Origin: Bacteroidota bacterium
GTDB taxonomy: Bacteria > Bacteroidota > Bacteroidia > Bacteroidales > WCHB1-69
Direction of reading: 5' to 3'
DNA: 43,964 nucleotides
NCBI GenBank assembly: GCA_029570835.1
Contig: JAKPTX010000242.1
Location: 1-43,964, forward strand
Below are positions 34,557-43,634 of this stretch, piece by piece (positions within the stretch are counted from its first letter, which is position 1; every line of letters starts with the position of its first letter). The notes under the pieces are model-generated. The model did no database searches. It saw nothing but the letters and a program-made list of their open reading frames with translations, and was not told where the DNA came from. Both the position numbers and the translations under genes were made by a program.

Positions 34557-35048
34557 CTATTGATTATCATATTTCATTAGTTCTTCAGAAAAATATTCCA
34601 GGGAGACACCGGCCATTTTAAACATCTCTTCCGACTCGGCTCCAGCATGGTATTTTTTTTCGCAAACCACTCTTGTAATTCCGCAATTAATAATCAGCAT
34701 GGCACAAACGCGACAGGGCGTCATTCTGCAGTAGAGCGTACTATCCTGAAGGGAGATGCCCAACTTAGCCGCTTGACAGATCGCATTTTGCTCTGCATGG
34801 ACCGTTCTGACACAGTGATTAGTCACGTGTCCGTCCTCATGTACCGTTTGTTTCATTTGGTGTCCTACTTCATCGCAGTGGGGTAGACCGATAGGGGAGC
34901 CTACATAACCGGTAACCAAAATTTGTCTGTTGCGGACAATCACGCAACCGCTTCTGCCGCGGTCACAAGTTGCTCTTTTGCTCACAGTATGGGCAATTTC
35001 CATAAAATATTGATCCCAAGAGGGTCTGATATATTTTTGTTCTTCCAT
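34557..35048 (-). CDS. dCMP deaminase (ComEB-type)
   Basis: This 163-residue zinc enzyme converts dCMP to dUMP for thymidylate synthesis. The zinc and catalytic residues are H84-A-E86 and C112-x2-C115 (PCRVC). An upstream C and H pair (around 58-63 and 69-78) resembles the second zinc site of ComEB-type deaminases. It sits in the middle of the envelope operon, 9 bases after the M23 gene. Confidence 0.92.
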   Translation of the reverse strand: MEEQKYIRPSWDQYFMEIAHTVSKRATCDRGRSGCVIVRNRQILVTGYVGSPIGLPHCDEVGHQMKQTVHEDGHVTNHCVRTVHAEQNAICQAAKLGISLQDSTLYCRMTPCRVCAMLIINCGITRVVCEKKYHAGAESEEMFKMAGVSLEYFSEELMKYDNQ

Positions 35049-35057
35049 ATTATTTAT

Positions 35058-35987
35058 TTATTCTACTCTTAATTTTTGACCTGATTGAATGTTACTGCCA
35101 TCTCCTTTCAAATTATTGAGTTGAATCAGTTTTTCGGGAGTGGTTTTGTATTGACGCGCAATTCTGTAAAGTGTATCTCCTTGTTTTACAGTATGATAGA
35201 TCGGTTTTTTTGTTCCAATTGTAGTGGTGCTTTGCTGAGTTTCTTCAGGATAGATGATTGGAACTTCCAAAAAATCCAAGGGAGTAACAACCATTTTGTT
35301 GCTTTGTAAACTTCGGGTATCGAGGTTAATCATGCGATGAGGATTCAAAAAGCGATTAAAAAAACGAACCTCAAAGTGAAGAATTGGATTCTGATCCGGA
35401 TGAGTTCTCCCTGCGGTACCAATTAGGCTTCCCCCCTTAATTATTTGTCCTGAAAAAACATCAATATGATCCAAACGAGCGTACACCGTTTCTAAACCGT
35501 TATAATGCCTGATTACCACCACTTTACCATATTCTCCGTACTCTCTTGCAATCCGCACAACACCGTCAAAACAGGAGACAATCGGTGCATTTTCATGAAG
35601 TTCAAAGTCGATACCGGGATGAAACAACTTTTTATGTGTTCCATAATCCAGAATAACTTTTCCGGCACAAGGAAAAGAGAACGGAGTATTATCACCTTCT
35701 ACCAAAATAAAACGAAGCGTATCGTGATAAAAAGGGATTTCCAACTCTTCTGAGCGAATATGCAAAGTATCCCACAGTTGTTTGTATAAATAGTAAGCAG
35801 GAATCTGATAAGGCTCTTCAATCAACTCTATTTCATCATTCCAAGGCAAAATAGAATGTGAGGGATTAGGTTCTGCCAAAGCCCTGTTTTGGCTTTGCTC
35901 ATCGATATCGACAGGTACAGTTTGCGCAATAGAAAAATGGAATATTGTTATTACAAAAAGAATAATAAAACAACCTATTTTTTTCAT
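35058..35987 (-). CDS. M23-family/LysM protein lacking catalytic histidines
   Basis: This 309-residue exported protein has a signal peptide (about 1-21, ending SIAQ), an M23/LytM domain (about 100-220) and a C-terminal LysM domain (263-309, YHTVKQGDTLYRIA). LytM zinc ligands are kept: H123 and D127 (HPGID) and H204 (LHFE). The two catalytic histidines are not: the usual Y-x-HL is YARL (Arg171) and the usual HLH is ILH (Ile202). The protein probably binds peptidoglycan and zinc without cutting, like the amidase-activating EnvC/NlpD class, although those lose different residues. It is encoded between rfaE2 and the deaminase gene. Confidence 0.85.
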   Translation of the reverse strand: MKKIGCFIILFVITIFHFSIAQTVPVDIDEQSQNRALAEPNPSHSILPWNDEIELIEEPYQIPAYYLYKQLWDTLHIRSEELEIPFYHDTLRFILVEGDNTPFSFPCAGKVILDYGTHKKLFHPGIDFELHENAPIVSCFDGVVRIAREYGEYGKVVVIRHYNGLETVYARLDHIDVFSGQIIKGGSLIGTAGRTHPDQNPILHFEVRFFNRFLNPHRMINLDTRSLQSNKMVVTPLDFLEVPIIYPEETQQSTTTIGTKKPIYHTVKQGDTLYRIARQYKTTPEKLIQLNNLKGDGSNIQSGQKLRVE

Positions 35988-35988
35988 T

Positions 35989-36477
35989 TTACGCTTGATC
36001 TTTAAGTTTATTGATAATCTTAGTTGAAGAAAAACCTTCCACTAAAGGTACGGTAACCACTTTGCCGCCGTTTGCAATCACCTCTTTTCCACCTACAATA
36101 TCTTTGGGATCATAATCACTGCCTTTGACCAAAATATCGGGTAGCAATTGTTGAATCAGAGTCAAGGGTGTTTCTTCATCAAAAATAACCACATAATCTA
36201 CAAAAGCGAGTGCAGCCAACATAATTGCTCTGCTATCTTGTTGATTGATAGGACGATCAGGTCCTTTAAGCTGACGTACCGAACGATCGCTGTTCAATCC
36301 GATTACTAGATAATCACCGAAACTTCTTGCTTCGTTGAGATAGCGCACGTGTCCAACATGCAAGATATCAAAACAGCCGTTACTGAACACCATTTGTTCA
36401 TTTTTGCGTTCTTTTTTGATTTGAAGCAAATCCTCAACAGTCACAATTTTTGCATCTATATCAAACCGCTTTTTCAT
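35989..36477 (-). CDS. rfaE2: D-glycero-beta-D-manno-heptose-1-phosphate adenylyltransferase
   Basis: This 162-residue nucleotidyltransferase makes ADP-heptose, a precursor of the LPS core. The signature is FSNGCFDILHVGHVRYLNEA, with the H-x-G-H loop, followed by SDRSVRQLKGPDRP and DILVKGSDY. It is the separate adenylyltransferase half of HldE; no kinase domain is fused. It overlaps the upstream membrane-protein gene by 17 bases and precedes the M23 gene by one base. Confidence 0.93.
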   Translation of the reverse strand: MKKRFDIDAKIVTVEDLLQIKKERKNEQMVFSNGCFDILHVGHVRYLNEARSFGDYLVIGLNSDRSVRQLKGPDRPINQQDSRAIMLAALAFVDYVVIFDEETPLTLIQQLLPDILVKGSDYDPKDIVGGKEVIANGGKVVTVPLVEGFSSTKIINKLKDQA

Positions 36478-37516
36478 CTTGATTTGTTTTAGTTTTTCTA
36501 TTTTGCAATGAAGCTAACAGCAATGAGACGAATCCAACCACAATAATCATGATTGTTTGTGCACTCCATCCCACCCAGGCAGCAGCCAGTCCTTCTTCAT
36601 ATTTTACACCATATAATACAAAAATTCCCGCAACAATAAGAGGATAGGCTCCCAAACCGCCTTGTGCAATCATAAAACCGATAGATCCGAAAGCCAAAAC
36701 AGAGAGTCCTGCCATTAAACCCAATCCGGAAAGAAAATCAAAAGCAAAGAAAAGAATATAAGCACCCAGGAAATAAGTAACCCAGATTAAAAGAGTATAA
36801 ACAACAAAAAGGAAAGGTCTATCCATATCTTTGATAGAGATCAATCCTTGAATGGCACCCTTAACAAACCTACCTATTTTGGCAAAAAAGGGTATTTTCT
36901 TCAGTTTTTCCCGATAAAAATAAGCTAATAAAATAATGGCAACAGTTCCCAATCCCAATGCAATCAAGGTTCCATTCAGGAGGGTTCCTTGCATTTTATT
37001 TATCATCCATTCTTTCAAAGTTTCACCGGTTGCTTGATTTACAATCAATTCTGAGAGCATGCTGCTATTCAATACTATGGCGAGAATCATAATAAGAACA
37101 AACATGATCATATCAATAACCCGTTCAGTAACAATAGTTCCCAAAGCTTTACTGAAAGGGACATTGTCATACCGTTGTATAAACGTAGGGCGGAGAACTT
37201 CTCCTAAACGAGGGAAAGCCAGATTTGCTAAATAGCTCACCATCACCGCATAAAAAGAGGTAGATTTTCGGAGTTGGTATCCCAGCGGATTGATTAACAT
37301 GATGCTTCTCAAAGCTCTGAAGTAGTGACCCAAAGCCATCACAGTAATCGATAGTATTACCAAAAGAAAAGGCTTGGGTGCCAATACAGATCGAGCACTT
37401 TGACGAATGATTTCAATATCGGAGGGAGTCAAATTTTTTACTGACAACCAAACAAAGAAGAATCCTAACCCTAAAAACAGTATAAACTGTAAAATTTTTT
37501 TAATCCACTTACTCAT
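36461..37516 (-). CDS. LPG synthase-like transmembrane (UPF0104) protein
   Basis: This 351-residue integral membrane protein has about eight helices and belongs to the lysylphosphatidylglycerol synthase transmembrane family. Family marks are GHYFRALRSIML, ANLAFPRLGEVLRPTFI and GGLGAYPLIVAGIF. It lacks the cytosolic aminoacyl-transferase domain of MprF, so it is a stand-alone flippase-like domain whose lipid substrate is unknown. It lies in an operon with rfaE2 and uppP, which supports a role in envelope lipid handling. Confidence 0.85.
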   Translation of the reverse strand: MSKWIKKILQFILFLGLGFFFVWLSVKNLTPSDIEIIRQSARSVLAPKPFLLVILSITVMALGHYFRALRSIMLINPLGYQLRKSTSFYAVMVSYLANLAFPRLGEVLRPTFIQRYDNVPFSKALGTIVTERVIDMIMFVLIMILAIVLNSSMLSELIVNQATGETLKEWMINKMQGTLLNGTLIALGLGTVAIILLAYFYREKLKKIPFFAKIGRFVKGAIQGLISIKDMDRPFLFVVYTLLIWVTYFLGAYILFFAFDFLSGLGLMAGLSVLAFGSIGFMIAQGGLGAYPLIVAGIFVLYGVKYEEGLAAAWVGWSAQTIMIIVVGFVSLLLASLQNRKTKTNQDEKAV

Positions 37517-37523
37517 ATACTCT

Positions 37524-38084
37524 CTATTTTGACACTATTTGAGCAATAACCTGATCCAATTGTTGATAAAGATCCTGAATGGTTTGATCATTTTTAAGCA
37601 CAAAATCAGCCATTTGAATACATTTTTTCAAATTTTGCTTATTGGGATCTTCCGAATTCATCTCTCTTGCTTCATTTTCTACGAATGTTTGAAAGGAGAT
37701 TTGGTCTGTTTCCGAGTTACGTTGCACAATTCGTCCATATCTTAATTCAGGCAATGCGTCCACAGCAAGCAGATAGAACTGTTTATTTTTTCTGAGGGAT
37801 TCAATTTCTCCGGGCGTTCTCAGACTCTCTATAACTGCAGAGTTTCCCTGCTCAAATGCTTGTTCATAAAGTTGATCGGTGATATAGGAGGGAGAATGTT
37901 GTGCTCTCAAGCTGTTTGCCAACTCCACATAGGTATCTCTATTGAGTGGTAATCCTCGTTTTTGAGCCTCCTCAATTAAAAAAGAACGGACAGAATAATG
38001 TGTGAATTTAAATTTTTTTACCAAATAATCCACGATAGTTCCTTTGCCGGCTCCAATCGTTCCTGTAATTCCAATAACAATCAT
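37524..38084 (-). CDS. P-loop nucleotide/CoA kinase-like protein
   Basis: This 186-residue cytosolic protein has a Walker A GITGTIGAGKGT (5-16) and the general fold of small-molecule kinases such as dephospho-CoA and nucleoside monophosphate kinases. ALPELRYGRIVQRNSE resembles an LID-type Arg region. No substrate-specific motif is certain, so I leave it unnamed. It is the first gene of the seven-gene minus-strand operon, with a promoter box about 25 bases upstream. Confidence 0.75.
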   Translation of the reverse strand: MIVIGITGTIGAGKGTIVDYLVKKFKFTHYSVRSFLIEEAQKRGLPLNRDTYVELANSLRAQHSPSYITDQLYEQAFEQGNSAVIESLRTPGEIESLRKNKQFYLLAVDALPELRYGRIVQRNSETDQISFQTFVENEAREMNSEDPNKQNLKKCIQMADFVLKNDQTIQDLYQQLDQVIAQIVSK

Positions 38085-38107
38085 ACAATATATTCAAATA
38101 GAACCTG

Positions 38108-38115
38108 CAAAGATA
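38108..38115 (-). promoter_or_regulatory. TAnnTTTG -7 box for the seven-gene operon
   Basis: CAAAGATA on the top strand reads TATCTTTG then CAGG on the minus strand, 24 bases before the kinase ATG. It adjoins the heptamer tract. No -33 TTG is visible. Confidence 0.55.
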
Positions 38116-38116
38116 T

Positions 38117-38188
38117 GATAAATTTAGAAATTAGAATTAAAAGGTCGGGTATTTTATATTTGAAAAAATTTCGGAAGGCGGATTTCGG
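38117..38188 (-). repeat. Heptanucleotide repeat tract (short)
   Basis: On the minus strand there are TTCCGAA, ATCCGCC and TTCCGAA units near 38170-38188, then an AT stretch, then TTCTAAT and TTCTAAA units near 38120-38135. These are the same families as at 302-373 and 29130-29267. The tract lies between the end of the LytTR gene and the start of the kinase gene. Confidence 0.65.
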
Positions 38189-38191
38189 AAT

Positions 38192-38983
38192 TTAAAACTT
38201 ATCTTTAATAAATGCTTTAAAAAGTTCAGAATAAACCCTGGTAACCTCAAAGGTGTATTCTTTATTAATCTCAACCTCTCTTGAAGAAAAGGAGGTAATG
38301 AATTTATAATTAATAACAGTTTCTTTATTTATTCGTATGAATAAAGAAGATCCTATTTTCTCGTGAATAGCTTTCAAGGAGGAAAAAGTGTGATATTTTT
38401 CTTTATTTATAGTATGAACGGTGATGAGGTTATTAGTGCAGGAAACATAAACAATCTCTTCCAAATTTATTTTAGATTTTACTCCTTTGTAGTTCAGCAA
38501 AATGCTATTTTCAACATCATAAAGAGGGTAGTATGGAGAAATGGAAAATTTTTTTCCAAAATAGGGGTGTGGATTAGTGGGTGATTGGACTAGAAGGGTT
38601 CCCAATATTTTACGAGATAAAACTTTGAATAAATTCAAAATTTTAATAAATTTCCTTGAAAAATCTTCAGTTGATGTCGGGTTAATAACCACATCAATAA
38701 ACCCCTTATCAATCAATTTTAATGCGAACGAACTCGTCTTACAAATACCTATGATCAAGGATGTAGATGAAATAGGCAAAAACGATTCAATATCTTCCTC
38801 GTTTTCATCAAGTAAATCAATCATCACAAAATCTGAAAGGGTAAGAATAGATTTTTCAATAAACTGATGTTTATTACTAAAAACACCATTGTTTTTGATC
38901 ATTGTAGAAATGCTGGTGGACTCAGCAATTATTCTTCGAAGTTCTTCATTCCTTACGAAGAAAGTAGCAGAAGTAGTGTACAT
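38192..38983 (-). CDS. LytTR-type transcription regulator with a receiver-like N-terminus
   Basis: This 263-residue protein has a C-terminal LytTR DNA-binding domain (about 165-260), seen in LEEIVYVSCTNNLITVHT and LFIRINKETVINYKFI. The N-terminal half resembles a response-regulator receiver: MIDLLDENE lies in the position of the phosphoacceptor strand, but the usual KP pair is replaced by NP (INPTSTEDF). It may be a pseudo-receiver that is not phosphorylated. I start at the ATG at 38983, because the upstream TTG at 39016 overlaps the promoter box. No sensor kinase is nearby. Confidence 0.82.
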   Translation of the reverse strand: MYTTSATFFVRNEELRRIIAESTSISTMIKNNGVFSNKHQFIEKSILTLSDFVMIDLLDENEEDIESFLPISSTSLIIGICKTSSFALKLIDKGFIDVVINPTSTEDFSRKFIKILNLFKVLSRKILGTLLVQSPTNPHPYFGKKFSISPYYPLYDVENSILLNYKGVKSKINLEEIVYVSCTNNLITVHTINKEKYHTFSSLKAIHEKIGSSLFIRINKETVINYKFITSFSSREVEINKEYTFEVTRVYSELFKAFIKDKF

Positions 38984-39013
38984 TAGTATAAAATTTAGTT
39001 TGTTAAATTTTTG

Positions 39014-39021
39014 CAAAAATA
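39014..39021 (-). promoter_or_regulatory. TAnnTTTG -7 box for the LytTR gene
   Basis: CAAAAATA on the top strand reads TATTTTTG on the minus strand, about 30 bases before the ATG at 38983. It shows that the upstream TTG start is not used. Confidence 0.5.
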
Positions 39022-39112
39022 CATTATTATTTGTAATAAAACAGCCTAGTATGAAATAATATTTATTTGATTTTTAATTGATTTCAAATCAGTTATTTAA
39101 AATACAAATTTA

Positions 39113-40651
39113 TTATTTTTGCTGTGATTTTCGGGTAAAAAATGACAAAATATGAATGATAATTTTATTAATTTCTTCTGAAAGTTGAATTTTAAAGACA
39201 ATTATCACACCAATTAAACCCAAAATAACACTTTTTAACACACCATTTATAATCAAAAGATGGATTGTTTTATAAGGGAGTAATAAAATGATAGATTTTA
39301 TAGATAACTCCCAACCCAAATCAAGCAGGAATAAACCAATCAGAATCAGTAATGCAAAAAATTGTTTAGAATTAAAAAAAGATGTTTTTAATTTATATTG
39401 ATTAAATAAAATTAGAGGAAAAACAAAAATACAGGTAGAAATTAAGGAAGCAAAAGCAGCACCATTAATCCCCATAACGGGAATTAACTTATTATTCAAA
39501 ACAATGGCAGAAAAAGTTAAAATAAATGTAAAGAGAAGTGAATAATAATAATATTTAGAGAATCCTAATACTGTTGTACTGATGTTATATGAAGCACTAA
39601 TTAATTTGGTTATTCCTAAAATGAGCACAACATATTTGCCGGATTCAAAGCTGCTTCCATTAGGCATGATTTCATAAATTAAATCAATATTGATCCATAT
39701 TAACCATAAGATCATTCCACCAACCAAAAGTTGATGTAAAGCCACCTCTTGACAGAGAAAGCTTGTTTTTTGGATATCATTTTCCTTCATTGTTTTTGCT
39801 ATTTCAGGTTGTGTAATAGCACCTAATGATCTGTATGGAATTTCAATAAAAGCTGTGATATAGTTAGCAATGGCAAAAATTCCTGTATACACCAAACCTA
39901 ATTGAGCACTGATAAAAAATGTATTCAATCCGGGAGTAATGGCAGTGATTAATGTTGTGGTTATGATAAATAGAGAATAAGGTCCAACATCTTTTTTTAC
40001 AAACGGATCAATTTTATCAAATTGAGGCTTAAAAGAAACATTTTTTCTTGAAACCAGATAAATAATGTTGATTAGTGCAGCAACGCCGTAAACAGCGCAA
40101 AAAGCGTAAATAAATTGTTGGAAGTTGATGAGATCATATCCATAAAAAATATAAGTTCCCAAAGTGAGTACCCTAATAATCACTTCTCTTACCAATTTTG
40201 GAAAAGCGATTCTCATCAACACATTAGCATTGGTCTCAAAAACAGCTAAGTAGAGTAAGAAAAAAGAGAGCGGAGCTAATAAATAATAATACTCAACAAA
40301 TAGGGGTGATTTATCCCCAAAAATGGAACAGATTTGAGGTTTAAACAAAAATGATAAAAGTGTAATGAGGCAAAAACCAACAATTGGAATGATCAAAGTC
40401 CAAAAGAAAAACCCGTGATGCTTTTTTTCTTCATCTTGAAAATAGGGGAAATAGCGAATGATTGAAGAACCTGTTCCCATTTGAGCGAGTCCGGCTAATA
40501 AAACGCCGGCATCTACTAAAACGCGGGTTAATCCAATCTCTTCGGTAGTCAGAAGATGAGTGATTACAAAAAACGTGGTGAAGAAACCAATAAGAACACC
40601 AACATAATTAACAATGGTTCCCTTAATGGTTTGTCTTATAATTACACCCAT
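39113..40651 (-). CDS. Polysaccharide flippase, MOP superfamily
   Basis: This 512-residue membrane protein has 12-14 predicted helices and the start MGVIIRQTIKGTIVNYVGVLIGFFTTFF, of the O-antigen/teichoic exporter branch of the MOP superfamily (Wzx-like). The C-terminus is basic (TRKSQQK). Lipid-linked glycan translocation is the likely role. It starts 26 bases after the ftsZ stop on the same strand, in a position where many Bacteroidetes have other genes, and may be co-transcribed with the division cluster. It is distinct from the WzxC-like flippase at 8088. Confidence 0.86.
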   Translation of the reverse strand: MGVIIRQTIKGTIVNYVGVLIGFFTTFFVITHLLTTEEIGLTRVLVDAGVLLAGLAQMGTGSSIIRYFPYFQDEEKKHHGFFFWTLIIPIVGFCLITLLSFLFKPQICSIFGDKSPLFVEYYYLLAPLSFFLLYLAVFETNANVLMRIAFPKLVREVIIRVLTLGTYIFYGYDLINFQQFIYAFCAVYGVAALINIIYLVSRKNVSFKPQFDKIDPFVKKDVGPYSLFIITTTLITAITPGLNTFFISAQLGLVYTGIFAIANYITAFIEIPYRSLGAITQPEIAKTMKENDIQKTSFLCQEVALHQLLVGGMILWLIWINIDLIYEIMPNGSSFESGKYVVLILGITKLISASYNISTTVLGFSKYYYYSLLFTFILTFSAIVLNNKLIPVMGINGAAFASLISTCIFVFPLILFNQYKLKTSFFNSKQFFALLILIGLFLLDLGWELSIKSIILLLPYKTIHLLIINGVLKSVILGLIGVIIVFKIQLSEEINKIIIHILSFFTRKSQQK

Positions 40652-40677
40652 ATTAAATAACTACCTAGTCCTTTTTA

Positions 40678-42261
40678 TTAATCTGGAGTTTGATTTAAAA
40701 AAGCAGCTAAATCATCATTATTTTCAAAGTAACTTTGATCAAGAGGTGATGAATGCTCTTCTGTTAGAGTATTTTGACTTTTTTCTAATTGATAAATAGC
40801 AGGAGTATTAACAAGCTTTTTAAATTTATCATCATCACTGTATGTTTCAACTAAAACATTGCTATGAGTCAAGGCATCCAAGGAAGATTGTTCAGGAAAA
40901 CCGTACTGAGTACGATGAGGTTCTCTAATAATATTGCCTCTTTCTGATCTGATATCTGATCCGGTATACTCTATATCTGAATTTTTTTTCGACTCAATTT
41001 CAGGATGAGTTGGTTGTTCTGCGGGTTTTGAAGGTGAATCCAAGAAACTTAACGGATTATTTTGAGGTTTAGATGTTGCGGCAGCGGGAGTAGTTGAATA
41101 GTCCGGTGTCGAAAAATCTTTTGCTAAATTATGTTGTTCGTAGGGATTTGTATTTTGATCATTATCAAATTGGGGGGAGGAAAGATGATTCCCCTCGGAA
41201 GAACCATCAATAGAAACCCATATTTTTTCCCCATCATCGTTACTCTGTGATACTGAACCGGTTTTAATATCCGTTACTACTTTGGATTCTTCTGTTATAA
41301 AGTTAGTAACAATCACGGCCAATTTGATCTTATTACCCAATTCTTTACTTCTTGTTCTTCCCCAAATAATTTTTGCATTATCAGATCTAAGTGAAGATAA
41401 TTGACGGGTCAATTCTTCAAATTCACTGATAGTAAAAGGAACATCAGGTCCATAGCTTAATGAAAATAGGAAATTCTTGGCATTGGTAATATTATCTTCT
41501 GAAAGGAGAGGTGAATTGAGTGCTCCTTCAACCACTTTGCTTACTCTGTCTTCTCCTTCAGCTTCAGCAATACCTAACATAGCCGGACCACTATTTTCCA
41601 TAATGCTTTTGATATCATTAAAGTCAATATTTTGATCTAAATTAACCGTAATTAACTCAGCAATACATTGAACGGCATTTTTGAGAACATCATCAGCATA
41701 TCCAAAAGCTTTATCAAATTCAGCATCGATATAATATTTCAGAATATTTTGATTCTTAATAACGACCAAAGAATCAACATGTTTTTTCAGTTCGGAAATT
41801 CCTATTTGAGCTTGTTGTGTTGCTATAGCACCCTCAAAATGGAAAGGTTCTGTTACTACAGCAATAGTAAGAATTCCCATATCCTTAGCAATTTGAGCTA
41901 TAATGGGACTAGCGCCTGTTCCTGTTCCTTTTCCCATTCCGGCAGTTAAAAAGAGCAGTTTTGTGTTTTCTCCAATGAACTCTCTAATCCTGTCAGCACT
42001 CTCATTTGCAAGTTGACGTGCTATCTCCGGATTTGCTCCTGCACCGAGTCCACTGTCACCCAAAACTAATTTATAGGGAACAGGGTTTTGATCCAACGCT
42101 AATTTATCTGTATTGGATATTAAAAAATCCACCCCTTGTATTCCTTCCTTATACATATGTTTTACGGCGTTTCCACCGCCACCACCAACACCCATAACTT
42201 TAATTATAGAAGTGGAAGATTGAGCTCCAAAATCAGGATTAAATTGTATTCTTTCAATCAT
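40678..42261 (-). CDS. ftsZ: Cell division protein FtsZ
   Basis: This 527-residue tubulin homologue forms the division ring. The nucleotide-binding start is GVGGGGGNAVKHM (24-36). The tubulin signature reads GMGKGTGTG, with Lys111 where Gly is usual. The synergy loop NIDFND (211-216) is intact. A Gln/Asp/Pro-rich linker (about 330-510) separates the GTPase from a short end, DLAAFLNQTPD, that stands in for the FtsA-binding peptide. The linker is long, as in many Bacteroidetes. It follows ftsA by 27 bases. Confidence 0.95.
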   Translation of the reverse strand: MIERIQFNPDFGAQSSTSIIKVMGVGGGGGNAVKHMYKEGIQGVDFLISNTDKLALDQNPVPYKLVLGDSGLGAGANPEIARQLANESADRIREFIGENTKLLFLTAGMGKGTGTGASPIIAQIAKDMGILTIAVVTEPFHFEGAIATQQAQIGISELKKHVDSLVVIKNQNILKYYIDAEFDKAFGYADDVLKNAVQCIAELITVNLDQNIDFNDIKSIMENSGPAMLGIAEAEGEDRVSKVVEGALNSPLLSEDNITNAKNFLFSLSYGPDVPFTISEFEELTRQLSSLRSDNAKIIWGRTRSKELGNKIKLAVIVTNFITEESKVVTDIKTGSVSQSNDDGEKIWVSIDGSSEGNHLSSPQFDNDQNTNPYEQHNLAKDFSTPDYSTTPAAATSKPQNNPLSFLDSPSKPAEQPTHPEIESKKNSDIEYTGSDIRSERGNIIREPHRTQYGFPEQSSLDALTHSNVLVETYSDDDKFKKLVNTPAIYQLEKSQNTLTEEHSSPLDQSYFENNDDLAAFLNQTPD

Positions 42262-42288
42262 TATGATATTATTTTTGTTAATGGTTTA

Positions 42289-43623
42289 TTATTCTGTTTT
42301 TTCCATAAAGTTATCTAACATACTTTTAAAAAATAGTTTAACTTTTTTTATAGAGTTGTTTTCTTTAGGAGAATCTTTTTCTTTAACAGCATTGCGGGAA
42401 TGTTTATGAACTTCTTCTGAATCGTCAGTATAGTCAATATTACTCATAGTTCCAAATTTGAGTAGACCCAGGCTGGTTGCGTACATAGGATGTTTTAATT
42501 CAGAGGGTACGGATAAAAATCCAAGGCCGGGCGAACCAATACGAGTAGGCTTACGAAAAGTAAACTGAGATAATTCTTTAAGATGCTTCAAATAAGCTCC
42601 TCCACCTGTAATAACAACATTTTTAATCTTATTAGCATATCCGGATTTATCAATAATAGCTTTAACCGGTGTTAAAATATCTCTTATAACCCGGGCATAA
42701 ATAATTTTAGCTAAAAATTCTTCACTTATTTGAATAGGTTCGGTTTGCCCATATTTTGGGATAGTGATAAAATTATTTTTATTACTTTTTTCTACTACAC
42801 AAGTACCATGATTGATTTTTAATTTTTCAGCTAATTCATCAGAAATTTCACAAACAGATGCAATATCTGAGGTGATTACATGGCCTCCAATGGGAATTAC
42901 TTGTGTATAGACAGGGTTTCCTTCAAGATAAATAGCGATATCGGTTGTTCCACCTCCGATATCTACTAAAACAACACCTGCTTGTTTTTCTTCTTGAGTA
43001 AGAGAAACTAATCCGGAAGCAAGTGGTTCTAAGATAAGATCTGCAGGATTGAGTTCAGCTTCTTCAACACAACGTAAAATTTTATTAATTTCATGTTCAT
43101 TTCCGGTTATAATTTGGAAAACACCTTCCAAATTAACTCCCAATTCACCGACAGGATCAATGATTTCACGGTCAAAATTATTGTCAACATAAAATTTTTG
43201 AGGAATCACATCAATAACTGTTTCACCTGCTTGATTTGGCGTTTCTTTAATCGTTTTGATCATCTCATTAATTTCATCCTGAACGATTAATGCTTCTGTT
43301 CCATTTTTTCGAAGAACACGATGTCGAAATTCAGTATTTTTTATATGTCTACCGGCAATACCAACAAAAACATCAGAAATTGGATAACCGGATTGATTGG
43401 AAGCAATCTCTACGGAAGTTTTAATTCCATCTATTGTTTTGGCTAAATTATACACTAAACCATGTTGAACGCCATTAGAGTCACTTTTCCCATGACCTAT
43501 GATTTCAATTTTTCCATCCATTGCCATGTAGCCAACGACAGTAGCTATTTTAGTGGTTCCTATATCAAGACCAACAAAAACTTTAGGTGTATCATTAGTT
43601 AAATTATTTCTTCTTTTTGCCAT
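42289..43623 (-). CDS. ftsA: Cell division protein FtsA
   Basis: This 444-residue actin-like protein anchors FtsZ to the membrane. The ATPase signatures are FVGLDIGTTKIATVVG (16-31) and VLVDIGGGTTDIAIY, with VVITGGGAYL later. The SHS2 region is present. The end (about 400-444) is basic and amphipathic (KKVKLFFKSMLDNFMEK), fitting the membrane-targeting helix. It sits between ftsQ and ftsZ. Confidence 0.96.
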   Translation of the reverse strand: MAKRRNNLTNDTPKVFVGLDIGTTKIATVVGYMAMDGKIEIIGHGKSDSNGVQHGLVYNLAKTIDGIKTSVEIASNQSGYPISDVFVGIAGRHIKNTEFRHRVLRKNGTEALIVQDEINEMIKTIKETPNQAGETVIDVIPQKFYVDNNFDREIIDPVGELGVNLEGVFQIITGNEHEINKILRCVEEAELNPADLILEPLASGLVSLTQEEKQAGVVLVDIGGGTTDIAIYLEGNPVYTQVIPIGGHVITSDIASVCEISDELAEKLKINHGTCVVEKSNKNNFITIPKYGQTEPIQISEEFLAKIIYARVIRDILTPVKAIIDKSGYANKIKNVVITGGGAYLKHLKELSQFTFRKPTRIGSPGLGFLSVPSELKHPMYATSLGLLKFGTMSNIDYTDDSEEVHKHSRNAVKEKDSPKENNSIKKVKLFFKSMLDNFMEKTE

Positions 43624-43634
43624 GGGATTTTTTT

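Noticed and set aside
38984-39016. TTG start of the LytTR gene
   Set aside because: It overlaps the promoter -7 box, so it would not be transcribed; the ATG at 38983 is preferred.
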